This document shows positions 1 to 9,197 of a stretch of DNA of 14,354 nt, piece by piece. The translations under genes were made by a program, and so were the position numbers. The number at the start of each line of letters is the position of its first letter. Positions within the stretch are counted from its first letter, which is position 1. This DNA comes from Candidatus Pelagibacter sp. (lineage in GTDB: Bacteria > Pseudomonadota > Alphaproteobacteria > Pelagibacterales > Pelagibacteraceae): the NCBI GenBank assembly GCA_028408025.1, contig JAOOKL010000015.1, positions 1-14,354 of the forward strand. The letters are read 5' to 3'. Under the pieces are notes generated by a model that saw only the letters and a program-made list of their open reading frames with translations, did not search any database and had not been told where the DNA came from.

Positions 1-2
1 TT

Positions 3-839
3 ATAATTTTTTTATCTTTAAATTTTACTGATATTCGAATGTTTAATTCTTTAAATTTAAGTATGACTTTAATCTCAGCTGGAGGATTTTTACCAACTAA
101 TTCATTAAACAATATTATTGATACAAATCCAAAAAAAATAGTCTTTATCTTGTCTTTACTGCTTTCAATGTTAAACTTTTTTTTAATTCTAAATATTTTT
201 GAAAAAAAAATACTAGAAAGACAACATAAAGAGGATTTTTATCTAATTATCTTATCTTTTGTTTTTACATTATTTATTTATTTCAACAACTATAATGGAT
301 TGGATATAATAATAAGTGTTTTAAGCAGTTTAAGTAATTCAGGATTATCGTTATTAAATTCCGAAAATAATTTAAGCTTATACTTCTTGATGATTACTGC
401 TCTAGGTGGGTCTTTAATTTCAAATTCTTCTGGAATCAAGTTTATGAGAATTTACATTTTACTTAAAACTTCTTCGATAGAAATAATCAAATTAATTAGT
501 CCAAATACTATTATTAACAAGAATATATTTAACACTGAGAGAAAAATTACAGATGAAATAATCACAATCACTTTTTTAATTTTTATTTCTTTTTTTATAA
601 GTTTATTCATTTTATCTGGAATATTAACTGTTGATGATATTAATTTTGAGAAATCATTTAAACTATCAATTCTTACTATCACTAATACTACCACTTCAGC
701 TATGTATGGAATTAATGAATTTAATTTTGCGGATTTACTAACATCTTCAAAATTAAGTATAATTCTTTTTATGATAATTGGAAAAATTGAGCTAATATCA
801 ATTTTTTTAATTATCAAGAAAATGTTTTTTAAAGATTAA
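3..839 (+). CDS. TrkH-family potassium uptake transporter, C-terminal part (5' end outside window)
   Basis: The reading frame is open from the first bases of the window, so the gene starts upstream; the ATG at 39 is only an internal methionine. The product is very hydrophobic with several membrane spans. It resembles the C-terminal half of TrkH/KtrB ion-conducting subunits. SMTLISAGGF fits the second pore loop (STIxTGGFST in TrkH). LSSLSNSGLSL fits the third pore loop. SSGIKFMRIYILLK fits the conserved GGGIKVIR segment, and GKIELISIFLI fits the terminal GRLEIFT helix. These matches are from memory of the family. The fourth pore loop reads TNTTTSAMYG where a filter glycine (NLGPG) is expected, so selectivity may differ. 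The stop lies one base before the next start, so co-transcription with gpsA is likely. The cytosolic TrkA partner is not visible. Confidence 0.72.
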   Translation: MIFLSLNFTDIRMFNSLNLSMTLISAGGFLPTNSLNNIIDTNPKKIVFILSLLLSMLNFFLILNIFEKKILERQHKEDFYLIILSFVFTLFIYFNNYNGLDIIISVLSSLSNSGLSLLNSENNLSLYFLMITALGGSLISNSSGIKFMRIYILLKTSSIEIIKLISPNTIINKNIFNTERKITDEIITITFLIFISFFISLFILSGILTVDDINFEKSFKLSILTITNTTTSAMYGINEFNFADLLTSSKLSIILFMIIGKIELISIFLIIKKMFFKD

Positions 840-840
840 T

Positions 841-1888
841 ATGTCAAAAATTGTAATTATCGGCGCTGGCGCAATGGGCTCTGCATTTTCATTTCCATGT
901 ATAGACAACAATCATGATACTAGCATTATAGGAACTCACTTAGAGAATGAATTTGTTGATAAATTAAAGAGTAATAAAAATTTACACCCTGCACTTAATA
1001 TTCATATTCCAGATAGTATAAAAATATTTAAATTTGAAAATTTTATTGAATTATTCAAATCTAATGTTGATTTAATTGTTTTAGGTATCAGTTCAAAAGG
1101 AATTGAGTGGGTTTCAGAGCAATTAAATCTAATTGCTAAAAAAAAAGAACTACCCAATATTCTAATGTTAACTAAAGGTTTAAGTATTCATGAAAATAAT
1201 TATGAACTATTAGTTGATAAACTTAAAAGATTATTAAAATCAAAAGGAATTGTTAACGTAAACATTTCAGCAGTAGGAGGCCCTTGTTTAGCTTCGGGGT
1301 TAGCTAATAGAATTCATAGCAGTGTAGTAATTGCGAATGAGGATATTAAGACTGCTTTTAAGATATCCAATATGCTCAATACTGACTATTATCATACATC
1401 CTCATCGGATGACCTTAACGGGGTTGAAGTATCTGCAGCAATTAAAAATATTTTTTCAATGGCTGTTGGAGCGGCAAAAGGATTGTGTAGTAACAACGTA
1501 TCTGATGAAATAAGAGAAAAAAATTATTTAAATACAGCTTCAGCACTAATCAAGCAATCAATTTATGAAATGGAAATATTTGTAAAGCACCTTAATGGTA
1601 AAAAAGAAACTGTAAGAGGTCTAGCGGGTTTGGGAGATCTTTATGTAAGCTCTGGGGGAGGCAGAAACGCAAAAATGGGTTCATACATAGGAGAGGGATT
1701 AACTTTTTCCGAAGCAAAAAAAACAAAAAATGCAAAAAGTCACTGTAGAAGGAGCTGATTTGGCTGTTGAAATTGCAAAAAAAATAAACGAGGATTTTGA
1801 CGAAAAAAAATTACCATTAATGCTTGCTATGATTAACGCAATTACGAATGATAAAAAATTAAAGCTTAATTGGGATTTATTTAGATGA
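841..1888 (+). CDS. gpsA: NAD(P)-dependent glycerol-3-phosphate dehydrogenase, frameshifted near 1716-1730
   Basis: Interconverts sn-glycerol 3-phosphate and dihydroxyacetone phosphate in the cytosol. The N-terminal Rossmann motif IGAGAMGSA is at residues 7-15. A TKG segment is at 111-113. SAVGGPCLASGLANR is at 143-157. GVEVSAAIKN carries the presumed catalytic Lys202, and GLAGLGDL (260-267) is followed by the substrate-phosphate Arg-Asn at 275-276. The first frame stops at 1758 (305 residues). The next frame, from about 1730, continues MQKVTVEGADLAVEIAKK and ends at a TGA (1886-1888) that overlaps the next ATG as ATGA. Dropping one A from the run at 1716-1723 or 1725-1730 gives a 348-residue protein of normal family length. 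Lying with glpK and the glycerol transporter, it probably works catabolically in place of GlpD (inference). The usual SRN is GRN here. Confidence 0.88.
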
Positions 1889-2830
1889 AAAAATTTTTAA
1901 TAGTATTCTTTATATTTATCATTCATTCTCAAGCTTCATTCGCTACTGACTGGAGAACTCAAAAAGGCGAAATAATAAATGAAGAATTTAAAGTGAATAA
2001 AAATATGGTATTGCCCCTAGATCCAGGTGAATGGTTAGCCATTGATAGATATACAGATATGATAACGCATGGTATCGCTGTTGAAGGTATAACCTTTGTA
2101 CAACTTAAAGATAATGTCCCAGTTAAGATTTTTGAAATAGCTCGCGCAACGGGGCTAAGTAAATGGCAATCCTATTTAACATCAATTATTGAGGGAGCAG
2201 TATTTAATACTAAAGAGGATGGTTGTAGAGAAAGACAACATTATAATTATCTTAATTTTTACAAAAAAGGTAATGCTCATAATTGTATGGTGGTGACCAT
2301 GCTAGATGTTCAAAGAGCTTTAAATCCTTCAGATTATGATCCGAATAGAATTTTTACTTTAGGAATAAGAAATTGGGTAAAAAAAAAATAACATCAAGTT
2401 GCCAAAGATGTATCTTAGTTATGATACAAGTTTTGTTTCGATGATGATCCGTGATGAATGGTATGTTGGGTTATATGCAGTAACACCAGAAGAATTTGCG
2501 AATTATAAACCTAAATTTACATCAAGAGATACAACAGAATTTCATCCTAGTTTGATAGATAACTACCCAGAGGCTAAAAAAACTATGCAAAATTGGATAA
2601 AAAGATCAGCAGAGTTTCAATATAATTGGGAAGTTTTTTTAAAAGCAAAAAAATCACAAAAATTAGATTTAAGCAATTATATTGAGGGTACAAAAAAAAT
2701 TAACAACACAAATTTGAAAGCAACCAATAGCATTGCTGACCAACTTAAAACTTTGCATGATCTTTATAAGTCCGGCGCACTAAGTGGATATGAATATGAA
2801 CTAGCAAAGAAAAAAATTTTAAATAAGTAA
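1885..2830 (+). CDS. Secreted SHOCT-domain protein of unknown function, frameshifted in the A-run at 2379-2388
   Basis: I do not recognise the main domain. The start overlaps the gpsA stop as ATGA. Residues 1-20 form a signal peptide (Lys-Lys, hydrophobic core, cleavage likely after SFA), so the protein should be periplasmic; no lipobox is visible. The mature part has two cysteines, 114 and 134, that could form a disulfide. The first frame stops at 2391 after ten As. The next frame continues NIKLPKMYLSYDTSFVSMM and runs to 2830. Removing one A gives a single protein of about 314 residues. The last 34 or so residues (IADQLKTLHDLYKSGALSGY onward) match the SHOCT pattern of a short helix pair, usually a C-terminal oligomerisation module. 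Its place between gpsA and glpK suggests a role in glycerol metabolism, but nothing in the sequence gives an activity. Confidence 0.75.
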
Positions 2831-2831
2831 T

Positions 2832-4314
2832 ATGAAAAAATTCATAATTTCTATTGATGCAGGAACTACTTCTAATAGATCAATTTTATTCGATTTAAAA
2901 GGCAAACCTGTTTTCTCATCTCAAAAAGAATTCAATCAATATTTTCCTAAGAGTGGATGGGTAGAGCATGACCCACATGAAATTTGGAAGACAACTATTA
3001 AAACATTAAAAGATGTAATTGCTAAAGCTAAAAAATTAAGAGGAAAGATTTTAAGCATTGGAATAACTAATCAAAGAGAAACAACAGTTCTATGGGACAA
3101 CAAAACAGGAAAACCCGTTTATAGAGCAATAGTTTGGCAAGATAGAAGACAAGAAGAGTTTTGTAAGAAATTAAGGAAACAAAACAAAGATACAATGATT
3201 TTTAATAAGACTGGTTTATTAATTGACTCATATTTTTCTGGAACAAAAATTAAATGGATATTAGACAATGTCCCTAAAGCAAGAAAATTAATGAACAAAA
3301 AACAATTGTTGTTTGGAACAGTTGATAGTTTTTTAATTTGGAAACTCACTAAGGGTAAAGTCCATGCCACTGATGCTACCAATGCTAGCCGGACAATGAT
3401 TTATAATATTTCATCAAATAAGTGGGATGATACAATTTTAAAATTGCTTAAGATAAAAAAAACATATTCTTCCAGAAGTCAAAGATTGCGCTGATGATTA
3501 TGGTCAAACACATTCTTCAATTACAGGTGTATCGATACCAATAAATGGTGTAGTTGGCGATCAACAATCAGCAACTATAGGACAATGTTGTTTTGAACCA
3601 GGCTCTTTAAAAAGCACATATGGAACTGGAGCATTCGTTCTACTAAATACGGGAAACAAAAAAATATATTCTAAAAATAGATTGTTGACTACAATTGCAT
3701 ACAGAATTAATGGCAAAACAACTTACGCGATGGAGGGTTCAATTTTTATAGCAGGCGCAGGTGTGCAATGGTTAAGAGATAGAATGAAATTTTTTAAAAA
3801 AGCACCTGAAACAGAAAAAATAATAAAAAAATTAAAAGATAATAACGGCATCTATTTAGTGCCTGCTTTTACTGGTCTTGGTGCTCCACATTGGAATGCA
3901 AATTCTAGAGGTGTATTAAGTGGAATAACTAGAGATACTAGTCCCGAGGAAATAGTAAGAGCTACAGTAGAAGCAGTTGCTTATCAAACTTACGATTTAT
4001 TTGAAGCAATGAAGCATGATGGATTGAGACCAAGGATAGTAAAAGTTGATGGAGGCATGGTAATGAATAATTGGTTCTCGCAATTTTTGTCGGATGTGGT
4101 TAATGTAAAAGTTCTTAGACCAAAAGTTCAAGAAACAACTGCTGCTGGAGCAGCTTTTATGGCCGGTCTAAAAATTGGCGTATATAAATCTTTAAAGGAT
4201 ATTTCTAAGAGCTGGCAAATAGACAGAAAATTTTCACCAAAAATGAACTCTAGGAAAAGAAATATTTTAATTAAAGGCTGGTCTAAAGCTGTAAAAAGAG
4301 CATTAATCAACTAA
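2832..4314 (+). CDS. glpK: Glycerol kinase, frameshifted in the A-run at 3455-3462
   Basis: Phosphorylates glycerol to sn-glycerol 3-phosphate with ATP; FGGY carbohydrate kinase family, cytosolic. The N-terminal phosphate motif is DAGTTSNRSILFD (about residues 9-21). It is followed by GWVEHDPHEIW, GITNQRETTVLWD and IVWQDRR. After the frame break come GDQQSATIGQ, KSTYGTGAFVLLNTG, AMEGSIFIAGAGVQWLRD, the FTGLGAPHW segment, KVDGGMVMNNWFSQF and ETTAAGAAFMAG, all in family order. The first frame ends at 3494. Deleting one A from the eight-A run gives LKIKKHILPEVKDCADDYGQ and joins the halves into 493 residues, close to the usual ~500. All key motifs are kept, so the break is probably not real decay. 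The start lies one base after the SHOCT gene stop with no clear ribosome binding site, which suggests coupled translation. Confidence 0.92.
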
Positions 4315-4357
4315 ATCAATCACTGGTTGAATTAGCCAAATAAACATCTGTACAATT

Positions 4358-4387
4358 TTGCAAGATTTTGTTTCAATTAAATAAAAT
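4358..4387 (+). promoter_or_regulatory. Candidate sigma-70 promoter for the glycerol transporter operon
   Basis: TTGCAA at 4358-4363 and TAAAAT at 4382-4387 are separated by 18 bases, within the 96-base gap between glpK and glpV. This is the only sizeable gap in the glycerol block, so a separate promoter for the highly expressed binding protein is expected. In DNA this AT-rich, such matches arise by chance, so the call is tentative. Confidence 0.4.
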
Positions 4388-4400
4388 AATAAACAACAAC

Positions 4401-4406
4401 GGGGGA
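4401..4406 (+). promoter_or_regulatory. G-rich ribosome binding site of glpV
   Basis: GGGGGA lies four bases before the ATG at 4411. Most genes in the window have no clear Shine-Dalgarno and appear to rely on coupling, so this run of five Gs in AT-rich DNA stands out. It fits strong independent translation of an abundant binding protein and fixes the start. Confidence 0.6.
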
Positions 4407-4410
4407 ATTA

Positions 4411-6142
4411 ATGTTTAAAACATTGAAAACTATAATAGCTGTTGCTGTTTCATTTTCCATACTTACTATTTCTAATGCTTTTGCAGACGGTCACATGGCT
4501 GCAATTAAGAAATGGTCTGATGGTGAGTTTAGTCTTTCAACTCTTTCATCAAAAGAGAGAGAAAAAGAACTACAATGGTTTCACGATGCTGCAAAGCCAT
4601 TCAAAGGAATGTCTATTAAAGTATTGTCAGAAACTATTCCAACTCACGAGTATGAATCAAAAGTTTTAACTAAAGCTTTTGAGGAGATAACTGGGATTAA
4701 AGTAAATCACCAGTTACTTGGAGAAGGTGACGTAGTAATGGCGGTTCAAACACAAATGCAAACTAACGTAAGTATTTACGACGCTTATATCAATGACTCA
4801 GATTTGATAGGTACTCATGCTAGAATGCAACAAGCTGTTAACTTAACGAAATGGATGGCTGGAGAAGGTAAAGATGTTACTTTACCAACTTTAGACTTAA
4901 ATGATTTCATAGGTAAACAGTTTACTACAGGTCCAGATGGCGACTTATACCAAATGCCTGACCAACAATTTGCTAACCTTTATTGGTTTAGAAAAGATTG
5001 GTTTGACAGACCTGAAATCAAAAAAGGTTTTAAAGCTAAATACGGTTACGATTTAGGTGTACCATTAAATTGGTCTGCTTATGAAGACATCGCTAAATAT
5101 TTCTCAGAAGATGTGAAGAATATTGACGGTGTAAGAATATACGGTCACATGGACTACGGCAAAAGAGCTCCTGACTTAGGTTGGAGAATGACTGACGCGT
5201 GGTTATCAATGGCTGGAGCAGGTGATGTTGGAAAACCTAATGGAATACCAGTGGACGAGTGGGGAATAAGAATGGAAAAAGGTTCTTGTAACCCTGTTGG
5301 AGCTTCAGTAACAAGAGGTGGAGCTGCTAACGGTCCAGCTGCTGTATACGCAATCAGAAAATGGGATGAGTGGTTAAGAAACTACGCACCTCCAGGTGCC
5401 GCGGCTATGGACTTCTATCAGTCTCTACCGTCACTATCTTCTGGAAACGTTGCTCAGCAAATTTTCTGGTACACAGCGTTCACAGCTTCTTTGGTAGGAA
5501 AAAATCCTAATAATAAAGTTGTTGACTCTAAAGGAATGCCTTTATGGAGAATGGGTCCATCACCAAAAGGACCTTATTGGGAAGAAGGTATGAAGCTTGG
5601 ATATCAAGATGCTGGATCATGGACTTTATTTAAGTCTACACCAGTCAAAAATAGAAAAGCTGCATGGTTGTACGCTCAATTCGTTGTATCAAAAACAGTA
5701 GACCTTAAGAAAAGTCACGTTGGTTTAACTATCATCAGAGATAGTTCAATAGACCACAAATCTTTCACAGAAAGAGCACCAGCACTTGGTGGACTTGTTG
5801 AGTTCTACAGATCAAACAACAGAAATATTTGGTCACCAACAGGTGTAAACGTTCCGGATTATCCGAAACTTGCACAAATCTGGTGGCAACAAATTGGAGA
5901 TGTAAACTCAGGTGCGTTTACTCCACAACAAGCTATGGATCGTCTTGCAGAAGAGATGGACTTAGTTATGTCTCGTATGGAAGCTGCTGACAAAGGTAGC
6001 AATGCATACGGTGGATGTGGACCAAGACTTAATAAACCAAGAGAAGCTTCTTATTGGTTAAATAAAAAAAGGTTCACCAAAAGCTAAACGTAATGAGAAA
6101 CCTCAAGGAAAAACTGTTCCATACGCGAGAGCTTGGAAATAG
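4411..6142 (+). CDS. glpV: Glycerol ABC transporter substrate-binding protein, frameshifted near its end (A-run about 6063-6069)
   Basis: Periplasmic binding protein of the GlpSTPQV glycerol importer, a large member of solute-binding family 1. A signal peptide ends after AFA (residue 25), leaving DGHMAAIKKW. Family hallmarks are EFSLSTLSSKEREKELQWF, IPTHEYESKVL, an EEITGIKVNHQLLGEGDVV segment, MQTNVSIYDAYINDSDLIGT and YGGCGPRL. The first frame ends at 6087 with RFTKS. One fewer A in the seven-A run gives NKKGSPKAKRNEKPQGKTVP, ending YARAWK at a TAG (6140-6142), which fits the family C-terminus. Repaired length is 576 residues, near the rhizobial homologues. Its codons end in C more often than those of its neighbours (TAC, AAC, GAC, ATC), consistent with high expression. 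It is separated from glpS by a terminator hairpin. Confidence 0.9.
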
Positions 6143-6162
6143 TAAGAGGTTAATCTAAATTG

Positions 6163-6191
6163 AAAGGGGGCACTAGTTGCCCCCTTTTTTT
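6163..6191 (+). terminator. Rho-independent terminator/attenuator after glpV
   Basis: AAAGGGGGCA (6163-6172) pairs perfectly with TGCCCCCTTT (6178-6187) around the loop CTAGT, and the T-run extends to 6191. This is the strongest GC stem in the window. It sits between the binding-protein gene and glpS, with no obvious new promoter before glpS. It probably lets only part of transcription pass, keeping binding protein in excess over ATPase and permease. Confidence 0.9.
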
Positions 6192-6209
6192 AAAACAAAA
6201 TTTTAAATT

Positions 6210-7274
6210 ATGAGTCTAGAATTAAAAAATGTAGAAAAAAAAGTTGGAATAGACACTCATATTCATCTTACGAGTCTTAAATTAGAAAAAAATACAATAA
6301 ACGTACTTCTTGGTTCAACATTAGCTGGCAAGACAACATTAATGCAAATAATGGCTGGATTGGACAAACCTACTTCAGGTGAGATCTGGTTTAATGGTGA
6401 AAATGTAACTGGCATGAAGGTTCAAAAAAGAAATTGTTCAATGGTTTATCAGCAATTTATAAATTATCCAAATTATACAGTTTATGAAAATATTGCATCT
6501 CCATTAGCGATAACGGGCGTTAAAGATGAGGAAATTAAACAAAGAGTTGGGAAGGTGGCCGAGCTTTTAAAATTATCAGCAATGCTTAATAAAAAACCCG
6601 ATGAACTATCAGGTGGACAACAACAAAGGACAGCTTTAGCAAGGGCTTTAGTCAAAGACTCTGATTTAATCTTATTAGACGAGCCTTTAGCAAACCTGGA
6701 TTTTAAACTAAGAGAGGAATTAAGAGAAGAATTACCAAAATTGTTTGAAGATAGGGATTGTATAGTTGTTTATGCAACAACAGAACCATCTGATGCGTTA
6801 ATGATAGGCGGTAATACAGCAACCATTCTAGAAGGTAGAGTCATTCAGTATGGAAAAACTTTAGAAGTTTATAATAAACCTGAAAATTTAATTTCAGCTA
6901 AAGTTTTTAGCGATCCACCAATGAATATAGCTGAGATCACTAAAAACGGAGATAATTGTAAATTTACAGATAATGATGTTCAATGGAAATCATCAGCAAA
7001 AATCAAAGATGGCACTTATAAAATAGGTATAAGACCTCATAATATTACTACTTATAAAGAGGGAAATAACCCAGTCGAAATTAACGGCAAAGTTCAAATA
7101 TCTGAACTTAGTGGGTCAGAAAGCTTAATACACTTTACTAACGGAAATTTAAACTGGGTTTCATTGTCTAATGGTACCCAACAGAAAAATGTTGGAGAAG
7201 ATACTAAGCTATACATGAACACGGATGAGTTTTTATATTTTGATCAAAATAACAGATTGGTAAACAATGGCTAA
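6210..7274 (+). CDS. glpS: Glycerol ABC transporter ATP-binding protein GlpS
   Basis: First of two distinct ATPases of the glycerol importer, on the cytosolic face (MalK/UgpC-type, 354 residues). Walker A GSTLAGKT is at 35-42, the Q-loop glutamines at 81-82, the signature LSGGQQQR at 133-140, and Walker B LILLDEP at 153-159 with a D-loop LANLD. The switch-loop histidine is missing: YVTHDQ of relatives reads YATTEP (188-193), with Thr191 at the His position. The C-terminal part (from about 230) has the regulatory beta-domain pattern including IGIRPHNI. The ATG lies after the terminator hairpin without a strong ribosome binding site. The end overlaps glpT by eight bases. The substrate is assigned from the operon partners. 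Confidence 0.88.
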   Translation: MSLELKNVEKKVGIDTHIHLTSLKLEKNTINVLLGSTLAGKTTLMQIMAGLDKPTSGEIWFNGENVTGMKVQKRNCSMVYQQFINYPNYTVYENIASPLAITGVKDEEIKQRVGKVAELLKLSAMLNKKPDELSGGQQQRTALARALVKDSDLILLDEPLANLDFKLREELREELPKLFEDRDCIVVYATTEPSDALMIGGNTATILEGRVIQYGKTLEVYNKPENLISAKVFSDPPMNIAEITKNGDNCKFTDNDVQWKSSAKIKDGTYKIGIRPHNITTYKEGNNPVEINGKVQISELSGSESLIHFTNGNLNWVSLSNGTQQKNVGEDTKLYMNTDEFLYFDQNNRLVNNG

Positions 7275-8331
7275 AATTACATTAAAAGACCTTAGTCATA
7301 GTTATTTAGAAAAACAGAATAATAACTCTGATTGGGCTTTAAGAGATGTAAATATTAATTGGAAAGATGGGGGTGCTTACGCACTATTAGGCCCATCAGG
7401 TTGTGGAAAGACAACTTTATTAAATATTGTTTCAGGCTTATTAAAACCAACAAAGGGCAGTGTTTTATTTGATGATAAAGATATGACATCACTTAACCCT
7501 GTTGAAAGAGATATTGCTCAAATATTTCAGTTCCCAGTTATTTATGACACCATGTCTGTATATGATAACTTAGCTTTCCCATTAAAAAATAGAGGTCTTT
7601 CAGATACAGAAGTTGCATTAAAAGTTAAAGAAATTGCTGAAATGCTTGAATTGACGTCTACATTAAATAATAGAGCATCAGGTTTAACAGCTGATGGAAA
7701 ACAAAAAATCTCATTAGGTAGAGGACTTGTTAGATCAGACGTAAACGTAATTATGTTTGATGAACCATTAACTGTTATAGACCCGCATTTAAAGTGGGTT
7801 TTAAGATCTAAATTAAAAGAACTTCATCAAAAAATTAATCGTACTATGATTTATGTAACACACGATCAAACAGAAGCCTTAACTTTTGCAGATCAAGTTG
7901 TAGTCATGCATGAAGGTCAAATCGTCCAAACTGGAACACCTGTTGAATTATTTGAGAAACCCAAACATACTTTTGTTGGACATTTTATTGGTTCGCCTGG
8001 AATGAATATACTTCCTTGTGAAATTAAAAATGGCGAAATAAATTTCAGTGGTCAAAAAATAAAAAGTCATAAAGCTATAAAAAACTCAAATTTTAGTAAA
8101 ACTCAAATAGGCATCAGACCTGAATTTATAAATTTTTCAAATGATGGGATTCCAGTTAAAGTCAAAAGAGTAAGTAATACTGGAAGATATAAAATTGTTG
8201 ATACAGAATGTAATGGAGGAAACATCAAAATATTATCTAACGCCTCTACTGAAATTCCAAGTGGAAGCGCTCATATAACTTTCAATCAAAAATTTACTTA
8301 TGTTTATGGAGATAACTGGATTGTAGAATAA
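7267..8331 (+). CDS. glpT: Glycerol ABC transporter ATP-binding protein GlpT
   Basis: Second ATPase of the importer, 354 residues; not the unrelated glycerol-3-phosphate antiporter also called GlpT. Walker A GPSGCGKT is at 42-49, the Q-loop at 88, Walker B VIMFDEP at 161-167, and the switch histidine is present in YVTHDQTEAL (His199). The ABC signature is degenerate: LSGGQ is replaced by LTADG at 140-144, followed by KQKISLGRGL. The defects of GlpS and GlpT are complementary, so a heterodimer would have one canonical and one degenerate ATP site. The C-terminus keeps the IGIRPEFI beta-domain motif. It starts inside the end of glpS, and its TAA shares a base with the glpP ATG (TAATG), implying coupled translation. 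Confidence 0.88.
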   Translation: MAKITLKDLSHSYLEKQNNNSDWALRDVNINWKDGGAYALLGPSGCGKTTLLNIVSGLLKPTKGSVLFDDKDMTSLNPVERDIAQIFQFPVIYDTMSVYDNLAFPLKNRGLSDTEVALKVKEIAEMLELTSTLNNRASGLTADGKQKISLGRGLVRSDVNVIMFDEPLTVIDPHLKWVLRSKLKELHQKINRTMIYVTHDQTEALTFADQVVVMHEGQIVQTGTPVELFEKPKHTFVGHFIGSPGMNILPCEIKNGEINFSGQKIKSHKAIKNSNFSKTQIGIRPEFINFSNDGIPVKVKRVSNTGRYKIVDTECNGGNIKILSNASTEIPSGSAHITFNQKFTYVYGDNWIVE

Positions 8332-9197
8332 TGAATAAAACTATTAATCAAAAAGCTTGGTATTTTGTAATTCCTGTGTTTGTTCTAGTTGCATTTAATG
8401 CAGCTATTCCTTTGATGACAGTAGTAAATTATTCATTTCAAGAAACTTTTGGAAACAACGTATTTGCATGGGAAGGCACAAGATGGTTTAAACAAATTCT
8501 GTTATCTGAAAGATTTCATGCTTCATTAGGAAGACAATTTGCTTTTACTTTTATAATACTTCTAATTCAAATACCTCTAGGTATTGCAATTGCTTTAACG
8601 ATGCCAAAAAAAGGTTGGGGTGTACCAGTTTGTTTAATTTTAATGTCTATGCCACTTCTTATTCCTTGGAATGTTGTTGGCGCTATGTGGAATATCTTTG
8701 CACTTCCAGATATTGGTTTTCTTGGTTATTCATTAAACGCAATGGGTTTTGATTATAACTTTACCCAACAACCTGGCGATGCATGGTTCACGACTATATT
8801 AATGGATGTTTGGCATTGGACATCTTTAGTTGTCCTTTTATCTTATGCAGGTCTTAACTCAATTCAGCCTGCGTACTATCAAGCTGCAGAAATTGATGGT
8901 GCTAGCAGGTGGGCAACCTTCAGATATATCGAATTACCAAAAATGAAAAAGGTTTTAACTTTAGCAATTTTATTGAGATTTATGGATAGTTTTATGATTT
9001 ACACTGAGCCATTTGTTTTAACAGGAGGTGGACCAGGAAATACTACAGCATTTTTATCCATTGATTTAGTTAAAATGGCTTTGGGTCAATTTGATTTAGG
9101 ACCAGCAGCCGCGATGTCGTTAATATATTTTTTTATCGTACTTTTAGTTTGTTGGGTTTTTTATAATTTAATGATGAAAAATGAGGCGCAGTCATGA
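8331..9197 (+). CDS. glpP: Glycerol ABC transporter permease GlpP (MalF-like)
   Basis: Inner-membrane subunit with six predicted membrane spans, at about residues 11-32, 69-90, 98-120, 152-173, 207-227 and 259-281. The cytoplasmic EAA loop that contacts the ATPases is AAEIDGASRWATFRYIELP (185-203), and TEPFVLTGGGPGNTT follows, as in MalF/UgpA-type permeases. Its length of 288 residues is normal. The start overlaps the glpT stop by one base, and the stop overlaps glpQ as ATGA, so the two permeases are likely made in equal amounts. The glycerol assignment rests on glpV, glpS and glpT beside it. Confidence 0.88.
   Translation: MNKTINQKAWYFVIPVFVLVAFNAAIPLMTVVNYSFQETFGNNVFAWEGTRWFKQILLSERFHASLGRQFAFTFIILLIQIPLGIAIALTMPKKGWGVPVCLILMSMPLLIPWNVVGAMWNIFALPDIGFLGYSLNAMGFDYNFTQQPGDAWFTTILMDVWHWTSLVVLLSYAGLNSIQPAYYQAAEIDGASRWATFRYIELPKMKKVLTLAILLRFMDSFMIYTEPFVLTGGGPGNTTAFLSIDLVKMALGQFDLGPAAAMSLIYFFIVLLVCWVFYNLMMKNEAQS

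Noticed and set aside
452..817. A 121-residue minus-strand open frame inside the TrkH-like gene
   Set aside because: It is fully antisense to a better-supported gene, and its hydrophobic, Ile/Val-rich composition is the mirror of the membrane-protein codons.
1331..1513. A 60-residue second-frame ORF inside gpsA
   Set aside because: It overlaps conserved gpsA sequence in another frame and has no independent support.
841..4314. Interpreting gpsA, the SHOCT gene and glpK as decayed pseudogenes of a lost pathway
   Set aside because: Each has a single one-base change in a homopolymer, with all motifs after it intact and gene overlaps preserved. Real decay would add stops, deletions and lost motifs.
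4307..4336. Imperfect stem of TAATCAAC with GTTGAATTA around the glpK stop as a terminator
   Set aside because: It is short, bulged, partly coding and lacks a T-run.
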